Shown in pieces: positions 1 through 4,939 of a stretch of DNA of 6,056 nucleotides. How positions within the stretch are numbered: position 1 is the stretch's first letter; the number at the start of each line of letters is the position of its first letter. The translations under genes were made by a program, and so were the position numbers. The DNA lies in assembly GCA_025774205.1 (NCBI GenBank), contig JALGWK010000164.1, positions 1 to 6,056 on the forward strand. Direction: 5' to 3'. Below the pieces are notes generated by a model. That model was not told the DNA's origin. It was given only the letters and a program-made list of their open reading frames with translations, and did not search any database. This DNA is from a bacterium (GTDB lineage: Bacteria > Blakebacterota > Blakebacteria > Blakebacterales > Blakebacteraceae).

Positions 1-343
1 GGAGACCCGATTTTACCGGGACCAGGTCCCCCGGTTCGTGAAACAGGCGCTGGTGTTCGGATTCGTTACCTTCGTGTGGATCTTCTTCAGGGCGGTCGAT
101 CTCGGTGACGCGATGTTGATCGTCTGGCGGATATTCACCACCGCCTGGATCGATCCGCAGGTCCCGCTGCTGATGCTGCTGCTCGTCATCACGGTCTGGA
201 TCTATCAGTACCTCCATGAATCCCGTCTGAAGTCATACCTGCAGTCGGGTACAGCCAGGATCACCATGGTAGTCGCGATGATCCTTTACCTGGTGCTGTT
301 CGCCCCGTCGGGCCAGCAACCGTTCATCTATTTCCAGTTCTGA
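1..343 (+). CDS. MBOAT family O-acyltransferase, C-terminal part (5' end outside window)
   Basis: The reading frame is open from base 2 to the TGA at 341-343 (113 residues), with no stop upstream, so only the C-terminus of a larger gene is present. An internal GTG at 38 could be mistaken for a start, but the frame continues upstream. Three hydrophobic helices are visible, at about residues 15-30, 55-75 and 91-105. The motif WIFFRA, followed by an Ala-rich helix, and the terminal IYFQF are typical of the last part of AlgI-type membrane-bound O-acyltransferases. Members of this family move acyl groups across the inner membrane for O-acetylation of alginate, teichoic acids, peptidoglycan or other polymers. 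The conserved catalytic His lies further upstream and is not in the window. The next gene, an SGNH-like protein 6 bp downstream, is the usual extracytoplasmic partner. The polymer modified cannot be told from this fragment. Confidence 0.88.
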   Translation, partial: ETRFYRDQVPRFVKQALVFGFVTFVWIFFRAVDLGDAMLIVWRIFTTAWIDPQVPLLMLLLVITVWIYQYLHESRLKSYLQSGTARITMVVAMILYLVLFAPSGQQPFIYFQF

Positions 344-349
344 TGCCTG

Positions 350-1381
350 ATGACTGACGATCCTCACAGAAGCTCACAACCAGCCTCGCCGGAGCCCTTT
401 TCGAGCAATCCGATCAGGTTGTCGGTCCGGGAATGGCTGATCGCCCTCGGCGTGGTGGCGATTATCGCGATCACGCTTCCCGGGATCTGGTGGGCCCTGA
501 CGCCCTTTGCTCCCGACGCCGACTACCGCGTCCCGTACGACCAGAGCGAGGATTACTGGCTCTACCGGCACTTCGCCCGGACCGCCGGCGCCGGGGAGGG
601 TGTGCTGCTGATCGGGGACTCGGTCATCTGGGGGCAGTACGTCGCCCGGGACCAGACCCTCTCCCATCATCTCAACGGGCTGGCCGGGGCGGATCGCTTC
701 GTCAACCTGGGGCTGGACGGCACCCATCCGATAGCCCTCGAGGGGCTGATACGTCACTACGGCCGGGCGATACGGGACCGGGATGTCATCCTCCACCTGA
801 ACCTGCTCTGGCTCAGTTCACCCCAGACCGATCTGAGTGCCGAAGGGGAGGTGCGGCTGAATCATCCCCGGCTCCTCCCCCAGGTCTCTCCTCGCATCCC
901 CTCCTACACCGAATCGGTCTCGGGACGCATCAGCGTCGTGCTCGAACGACAGGTACGCCTCTTCGAATGGGCCAGGCACCTGCGGAGCACCGGATTCGAC
1001 AACACCAACCTTCAGGTGTGGACCGCCGAACACCCCTACGAAAATCCGCTCGGCCGGATAGCGGCACGGCTCCCCGATCGGGATGAACATCAGGAACCGG
1101 GAGTCCGCTCCGCGGCAGGCAGGGGAGAGGCCGGGCAATCGCTGCCGTGGGTCGATCGGGAGTCCTCACTGCAATGGATGGGCTTCGAACGTCTCGTTGA
1201 GGTGTTGCGGAATCGGGGCAACCGGATATATGTCATCATCGGTCCCCTGAACGAACATATGCTCGATCAGGGAAGCCGCGATGAATACAGGCGACTCCTG
1301 GCCGATATCGGGACAGCGCTGGTCGAACTGGACCTCGACTATTCACTGCTCCCGCTCCTACATTGTGCTGGTGGAAGTTGA
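350..1381 (+). CDS. Membrane-anchored SGNH/GDSL hydrolase-like protein (AlgX/AlgJ/DltD-type role), C-terminus apparently missing
   Basis: The protein has 343 residues. A polar N-terminus precedes one membrane helix at about 27-50, so the rest should lie in the periplasm. An SGNH-like fold is indicated by LLIGDS at 86-91 (candidate nucleophile Ser91), a block II-like stretch NLGLDG at 119-124, the LHLNLLW strand at 149-154, and a late VIIGPLNEH strand at 295-303. Paired with the MBOAT gene 6 bp upstream, it probably transfers acetyl groups to, or removes them from, an exported polysaccharide. The start at 350 is the only in-frame ATG near the MBOAT stop. There is no clear Shine-Dalgarno site, which fits translational coupling. 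The odd point is the end. SGNH enzymes carry an Asp-x-x-His block shortly after the last strand, but here the frame runs through LLPLLHCAGGS to a stop with no such motif, and the other two frames downstream do not supply it. The gene may be 3'-truncated or a decaying copy. The fold assignment is fairly secure; activity is doubtful. Confidence 0.8.
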   Translation: MTDDPHRSSQPASPEPFSSNPIRLSVREWLIALGVVAIIAITLPGIWWALTPFAPDADYRVPYDQSEDYWLYRHFARTAGAGEGVLLIGDSVIWGQYVARDQTLSHHLNGLAGADRFVNLGLDGTHPIALEGLIRHYGRAIRDRDVILHLNLLWLSSPQTDLSAEGEVRLNHPRLLPQVSPRIPSYTESVSGRISVVLERQVRLFEWARHLRSTGFDNTNLQVWTAEHPYENPLGRIAARLPDRDEHQEPGVRSAAGRGEAGQSLPWVDRESSLQWMGFERLVEVLRNRGNRIYVIIGPLNEHMLDQGSRDEYRRLLADIGTALVELDLDYSLLPLLHCAGGS

Positions 1382-1585
1382 GTTTCGGCAGTGACGCCGG
1401 GGTACCGGGAGTGACAAAGTGGAAGGTGATCCTGCCCTGACCACACGTTTTCCGCACCTGTCGGATATCGATCTTCCAGCCGGGAGGTCGAATCGTGGGC
1501 AGTTTTCACTACGATAGACTCATGGGCGAACAAAAGGCGAAATAACACCTTGCCACGATATCAGGATTGCCTGTAATCTGCCTCA

Positions 1586-1611
1586 GGTGATTTCCACACA
1601 GGGATATCACC
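1586..1611 (+). promoter_or_regulatory. 26-nt hairpin / dyad upstream of the VOC gene
   Basis: GGTGAT (1586-1591) is perfectly complementary to ATCACC (1606-1611). Inside it, after one T/T mismatch, TCC (1593-1595) pairs with GGA (1602-1604), leaving a 6-base loop. The dyad ends 10 bases before the Shine-Dalgarno-like AAGGG (1622-1626) of the next gene. It could be a repressor operator or a hairpin in the 5' untranslated RNA. There is no T-tract after it, so it is not a standard terminator. The rest of the 246-bp gap (1382-1627) contains only a weak promoter-like match: TTGCCA at 1550 and TAATCT at 1574, 18 bp apart. Confidence 0.35.
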
Positions 1612-1633
1612 ATACCAATGAAAGGGCATGAAG

Positions 1634-2005
1634 ATGGCCAACGAGTTCGCACATATCGAGTTGATGACGCACGATCTGGACGGCGCGAAAGCATTCTATT
1701 CCGGTCTCTTCGACTGGAAGTGGGAAGAGTACCCCATGGATACGGGTCCGTACTGGATGATTGATCCCGGTACTGATCCCAAGGGCGGGATCATGAAGGC
1801 TCCCCACGCGGACATCCCCCCGCACTGGATCGTCTACACGAAGGTGGATGATGTCGCGGCGACCCTGGAGAAAGCGAAGGAACTGGGGGGGACCATCATC
1901 GTGGAGAAGACACCGATCCCCGAAATGGGCGCTTTCGGGACCTTCCAGGACCCGACCGGCGGCGTGATGGCGGTCTGGGAAGCAGGGCCGGAAGCGTCGG
2001 AATGA
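1634..2005 (+). CDS. VOC superfamily protein (glyoxalase/bleomycin-resistance/dioxygenase fold), small single-domain
   Basis: This is a protein of 123 residues if translation begins at the ATG at 1634. An in-frame ATG two codons earlier (1628) would give 125 residues. I prefer 1634 because AAGGG at 1622-1626 sits 7 bases before it but only 1 base before 1628. The sequence shows two beta-alpha-beta-beta-beta modules. The first begins with FAHIELMTHDLDGAKAFYSG and the second with HWIVYTKVDDVAATLEKAKELGG, and the protein ends with FQDPTGGVMAVWEA. These are hallmarks of small VOC proteins annotated as glyoxalase-like. Numbered from the 1628 Met, H9, H66 and E118 are plausible metal ligands. The substrate cannot be predicted: the superfamily includes lactoylglutathione lyases, fosfomycin/bleomycin resistance proteins and ring-cleaving dioxygenases. 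The stop overlaps the next start (ATGA at 2002-2005), so the pair is co-translated. Confidence 0.9.
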   Translation: MANEFAHIELMTHDLDGAKAFYSGLFDWKWEEYPMDTGPYWMIDPGTDPKGGIMKAPHADIPPHWIVYTKVDDVAATLEKAKELGGTIIVEKTPIPEMGAFGTFQDPTGGVMAVWEAGPEASE

Positions 2006-2271
2006 ACCGTCAGCTCCGTGACCTCCGCAGTGTTGGTCCGGCCACGGTTCGGGATTTCCATGACCTGGGCGTCACCTCTGTTGAAGCGCTGGCGAGGGAG
2101 GATGGTGAGGACCTGTTCGAGAGACTCTGTTCTCTCCGGGGTTACCGCGTCGATCCCTGCTGTCTCGATGTCTTCAACTGCGCTGTCGCCCAGGCCAGGG
2201 ACCCTGATCTGCCCGCGGAACTGCGTGACTGGTGGATCTGGTCCCGGATCAGGAAAGGTGAGACCGGGTAG
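2002..2271 (+). CDS. Small helix-hairpin-helix protein resembling the Cdd1 ('pathogenicity locus') family
   Basis: The protein has 89 residues. A helix-hairpin-helix is visible at about 5-45: LRSVGPATVRDFHDLGV, then SVEALAREDGEDLFERLCSL. This kind of module usually binds DNA backbone non-specifically. The second half, with RVDPCCLDVFNCAVAQA (49-65) and a Trp-rich tail WWIW at 77-80, matches what I recall of the small Cdd1-type HhH proteins, which have a D-x-C...VF-x-C-AV segment and end in WW-x-W. The four cysteines (43, 53, 54, 60) are notable; a metal site or disulfide is possible but unproven. The start overlaps the stop of the VOC gene by ATGA and has only a weak ribosome site, so expression should depend on coupling to that gene. 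The family has no established biochemical role to my knowledge. The gene ends 25 bp from the convergent phosphatase gene. Confidence 0.78.
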   Translation: MNRQLRDLRSVGPATVRDFHDLGVTSVEALAREDGEDLFERLCSLRGYRVDPCCLDVFNCAVAQARDPDLPAELRDWWIWSRIRKGETG

Positions 2272-2297
2272 GATTCCCTGCTGGATGGAATACCGGT
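2263..2297. terminator. Weak, interrupted stem between convergent genes (possible bidirectional terminator)
   Basis: ACCGG (2263-2267) can pair with CCGGT (2293-2297), and ATTCC (2273-2277) with GGAAT (2287-2291), around a 9-base loop. The two stem parts are separated by a five-against-one internal loop. It covers the 25-bp gap between two convergent stops, where a shared terminator would be expected. There is no T-tract on either side, so the call is weak. Confidence 0.22.
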
Positions 2298-4795
2298 CAG
2301 TCTTCAGCCAGACGCCTGAACACCACCACGGTGATATCGTCCGACTGGGGCATGCCGGCGCTGAACTCAGTTATCTCACTGAGGATGGTGTCGCGGATAT
2401 CCAGGGCGCTCTGACCGATCGTCCCGGCGAGGAGTTCGTAGAGCCGTTCTTCCCCGAACATATTCTCTTCAGGCTGCTCATCCTCATCTTCGTCTTCGTC
2501 GACTTCAACCGTAACCATCGGTGACGGTTCGGTGCCCTCTGCCTCTGCACCGGTTGCCGCCTCTCCATCGGGGAGGGTCGCATCCTCAGGTTCTGTCTCT
2601 TCATCCGGGCCGACCGCTTCACTCACCCCGTCGGTGTACATCACGATCGTATCGCCCGGACCGATCTTGATGGTCTCTTCCTCGTAGGCGATCCCGCCCA
2701 TCATACCGACGACGATACCTCCAGCTTCGAGGAATTCCTGCTTCCCGTCCGCGCGCTGCACGATCGGCGGATTATGGCCGGCATTGCAATAGGTGAACGC
2801 TCCCGTCTTCCGGTCGAGGACCCCGTAGAAGAAGGTCGCGTACATATGCACATCTGACGAGCGGGTGAGCAGTTCATTAACCCGTCCCACCACCGCGGCA
2901 ACCTTTCCGGGATGGATCGCCTGTCCCTGAAGAGCCGCCTGGAGGTTGGCCATGAGCAGGGCCGCCGGGATCCCTTTCCCGGAGACATCCGCGATCACCA
3001 CCCCGGTCCGTCCCTTCCCGGTCTCTACGAAGTCGAAGTAGTCGCCGCCGACCTGGAGACTGGAGATATTGGTGGCCGCGAATTCATAACCGGGTACATC
3101 GGGCATGTTATCAGGCAGGAGTCTCTCCTGGATGCTCCGTGCCGTTTCCAGTTCCTTCTCCAGCCTTTCCCGGGCGATGGCCTCCTCGCGCCCCTTCTGT
3201 ACCGCGATCGTCATCTCGTTGAACGATTCGGCCAGGTCGCCGAACTCGTCCCGGTTCTCGACCTCGATCCGGGTATCGAGTTCACCCTTGGCCAGCCTCC
3301 GGGTACCGGCATGCAGGACACTTACCGCCGAGGTGAATCCCCGCGTGATACGGATGCCGAGGAAGAGCGCGCCCAGTTCGATAATGAGGAACAGGACAGC
3401 GAAGAATATCAGCGCGGCTATCAATGCCTGATCCATCGTACTCGGGCCGCTCGTCAGGTCCCGCAGGATCTGTAAAGGTGCCGTTTTGATCTGGAGAACG
3501 ATGGTATCAGTCACCAGCTGGTTGCCGGTTGTGATCATGATCGGCACCAGTGTAAAACCCAGGGTACCAATACTGAATCCGCTGCTGCTGTCAGCTGTGG
3601 ATGCTGCCCGCTCTTCCGGACTTCTGAACCCGGTCAGATTGAGTCTGCTGTCATCTTCATCCCTCGAGCCCAGGATCTGGAGGTTCGAGCCTAAATCGGT
3701 GGCGATACCATCGACAAATTCTTCATCGATCCTCGAACCTCTCATCCTCAGCACATCATCATCGATCCCGCGAACATCCAGCACCCATAATTCCGCGCCA
3801 TCCATGAACAACAGGGTCGAATCAGCAGGTGCCCAGACGATACCTCCCAGAGTATCGGTCCGGCTGCCGATGCTGATGACAATACCACTCTCTTCGTCGC
3901 CTGAAGGGATGTTCAACCGGTTGATCGGCTCCCCGGTAATCGCGGAATCCATGACGGCCGGATCGGGTCTCATCGCCTGCAGTACCGAGGTCAGCCAGGC
4001 TGGTTCACCGGTACCGGTGAGCTGGAGTTCATCCCCGGAATATTCGGCCAGGAAGTACTCTCCCTGCCCACCAGGCTCCCCCTGTATCAGCTCCACCGCG
4101 TTACTCGCCAGGATACGGTGAGCGATCGCTGCCCTGTCCCGTGCGAGGAAATTGATCAGCGAGAAGATTGAGAAGGTGGCCAGCAGGGTGAGGGGTACGA
4201 CCGCCAGAAAGAAACCGGTTACCATCAGCTTTGGTTTCAGTCGCAGGAAATGCAGGCGCATCCCGAAGAAGAGATACGCCATCGTGAATCCGAAGTAGAT
4301 CTTGAGGGACCAGATCGACCAGATACCGGCCTGGTGGACGAAATGCACGATCCAGCCGGCCCCTTCACGTATCCCGATCTGCCCGGGCAGCAGCACCATG
4401 AACAGGACACTCATCAGCCCCAGCGTGATACGCTGGTACGAGGTGAGGAGACGATACGACCGGTAGAGCCGGAAAGTCAGGAAGACGGCACTCATGGGCA
4501 GGGCGATGATGAATCCGGTGTCGCCATCCTGGAAGAGAACCAGGAAAACCAGGGACAACGAGATCCAGACGATCCAGGTCTTCCGCAGGCGGGTCTTCAC
4601 CAGCAGCAGCCTGATGGCCGCGTACCAGGCCGATCCGGCCGCCAGGAACGCGATCCACTGTACGACATCGGTCGTCTGACCGATCACGTATATCAGCAGG
4701 GTCGCCACCGCGCTTCCGATCCCGATGGTAAGGATCCAGCGTCCAGCCTGCTCGTTCAGATCATCCTGATCGTTCTGTTCAAGAGTTTCTTTCAT
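2297..4795 (-). CDS. Membrane sensor protein with HAMP and SpoIIE/PP2C-type serine phosphatase domain (RsbU-like)
   Basis: The protein has 832 residues. Order of parts: about six N-terminal membrane helices (roughly 21-180); a seventh at about 189-215; an extracytoplasmic stretch at about 216-455 rich in Asp/Glu and beta-strand patterns; a last helix at 457-480; HAMP at about 481-534 (EVENRDEFGDLAESFNEM); a charged coiled-coil linker at 535-562; and the SpoIIE phosphatase domain at about 563-832. Metal-binding PP2C motifs are intact: GGDYFD (583-588), DVSGKG (603-608), NAGHNPP (671-677), YTDGVSEA (720-727) and SDDIT (818-822). Such proteins typically dephosphorylate a STAS anti-anti-sigma factor or a similar phosphoserine target, here presumably in response to an envelope signal. 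No STAS or anti-sigma kinase gene is in the window, so the target is unknown. An acidic low-complexity insert (about 730-778) splits the phosphatase domain. The ATG at 4795 is preceded by a weak AGG at 4802-4804. The gene lies 144 bp downstream of the propeller gene and is probably expressed from its own promoter. Confidence 0.93.
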   Translation of the reverse strand: MKETLEQNDQDDLNEQAGRWILTIGIGSAVATLLIYVIGQTTDVVQWIAFLAAGSAWYAAIRLLLVKTRLRKTWIVWISLSLVFLVLFQDGDTGFIIALPMSAVFLTFRLYRSYRLLTSYQRITLGLMSVLFMVLLPGQIGIREGAGWIVHFVHQAGIWSIWSLKIYFGFTMAYLFFGMRLHFLRLKPKLMVTGFFLAVVPLTLLATFSIFSLINFLARDRAAIAHRILASNAVELIQGEPGGQGEYFLAEYSGDELQLTGTGEPAWLTSVLQAMRPDPAVMDSAITGEPINRLNIPSGDEESGIVISIGSRTDTLGGIVWAPADSTLLFMDGAELWVLDVRGIDDDVLRMRGSRIDEEFVDGIATDLGSNLQILGSRDEDDSRLNLTGFRSPEERAASTADSSSGFSIGTLGFTLVPIMITTGNQLVTDTIVLQIKTAPLQILRDLTSGPSTMDQALIAALIFFAVLFLIIELGALFLGIRITRGFTSAVSVLHAGTRRLAKGELDTRIEVENRDEFGDLAESFNEMTIAVQKGREEAIARERLEKELETARSIQERLLPDNMPDVPGYEFAATNISSLQVGGDYFDFVETGKGRTGVVIADVSGKGIPAALLMANLQAALQGQAIHPGKVAAVVGRVNELLTRSSDVHMYATFFYGVLDRKTGAFTYCNAGHNPPIVQRADGKQEFLEAGGIVVGMMGGIAYEEETIKIGPGDTIVMYTDGVSEAVGPDEETEPEDATLPDGEAATGAEAEGTEPSPMVTVEVDEDEDEDEQPEENMFGEERLYELLAGTIGQSALDIRDTILSEITEFSAGMPQSDDITVVVFRRLAED
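2462..2608 (-). other. Acidic low-complexity insert within the SpoIIE/PP2C domain
   Basis: This segment encodes about residues 730-778 of the phosphatase. It is very rich in Glu, Asp, Ala, Thr, Pro and Gly and includes a run of alternating Glu/Asp (VDEDEDEDEQPEEN). It lies between the conserved YTDGVSEA motif and the FGEERLYELL helix, which in most family members are separated by only about 5-10 residues. Both flanks are in the same frame and keep their family motifs, so this is a true in-frame insertion and not a frameshift. At the DNA level the acidic run is a short GAT/GAA/GAC triplet repeat, which could have grown by replication slippage. Confidence 0.8.
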
Positions 4796-4824
4796 CGCCT
4801 GCCTGATCGAGGGTGAATTTGATT

Positions 4825-4853
4825 ATTTAAACGCTACTGGCTTATGGAACCAA
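4825..4853 (-). promoter_or_regulatory. Candidate promoter for the phosphatase gene
   Basis: Read on the - strand, TTGGTT (4848-4853) and TTAAAT (4825-4830) are separated by 17 bp, within an AT-rich patch about 30 bp ahead of the start codon. The match to a sigma-70 consensus is only partial (4 of 6 in the -10 box). In many uncultured phyla the consensus differs, so this is a position-based guess. Confidence 0.22.
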
Positions 4854-4887
4854 CAGCAACAGGAGAGACATGGCAATGTACGGATCG

Positions 4888-4917
4888 TTACCTGATCCTT
4901 TCACGGGGATCGGGTAA
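4888..4917. terminator. Imperfect 11-bp stem-loop after the propeller gene (terminator, mRNA-end structure or operator)
   Basis: TTACCTGATCC (4888-4898) pairs with GGATCGGGTAA (4907-4917), leaving an 8-base loop. The only imperfect pair is a T-G, which would be a wobble pair in RNA from the + strand and a mismatch (C-A) in RNA from the - strand. On the - strand it starts 22 bases after the TAA of the propeller gene (4940-4942), the usual place for a transcript end. It is not followed by a T-tract in that direction, so a simple intrinsic terminator is not supported. A protein-binding dyad ahead of the phosphatase gene is an alternative. Confidence 0.4.
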
Positions 4918-4938
4918 TTGATTGTCTGATAATTGATT
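4915..4938. repeat. Direct repeat TAATTGATT x2
   Basis: TAATTGATT occurs at 4915-4923 and again at 4930-4938, 15 bp apart start to start, between the stem-loop and the stop codon of the propeller gene. The AT-rich sequence contrasts with its surroundings. It may be chance or a local duplication; with about 1.4 helical turns of spacing, it is not a classic same-face operator pair. Confidence 0.45.
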
Positions 4939-4939
4939 C

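Noticed and set aside
433-1086. 217-codon + strand frame inside the SGNH gene
   Set aside because: Its product is Arg/Pro/Gly-rich with no recognisable motif. It lies wholly within a gene whose own frame shows a membrane helix and SGNH blocks, so it is a shadow frame.
1339-1440. Frameshift explanation for the short SGNH C-terminus
   Set aside because: Reading both other + frames from the divergence point gives no Asp-x-x-His motif or Gly-Tyr helix. A single base error would therefore not restore a family-like end; loss of the 3' part fits better.
1495-1545. 16-codon frame with GTG start and GGGAGG (1482-1487) seven bases upstream
   Set aside because: The ribosome site is good, but the product VGSFHYDRLMGEQKAK is not recognisable and very short. 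The frame also stays open upstream to 1441, as chance would allow. It is not enough to call a gene.
2912-4816. Three long + strand frames (2912-3475, 3486-4121, 4250-4816) opposite the phosphatase gene
   Set aside because: They lie antisense to well-supported HAMP/SpoIIE and membrane-helix coding sequence. Their products are low-complexity (Ser/Arg- or Gln/Asp-rich) with no family features, as expected of shadow frames in GC-rich DNA.
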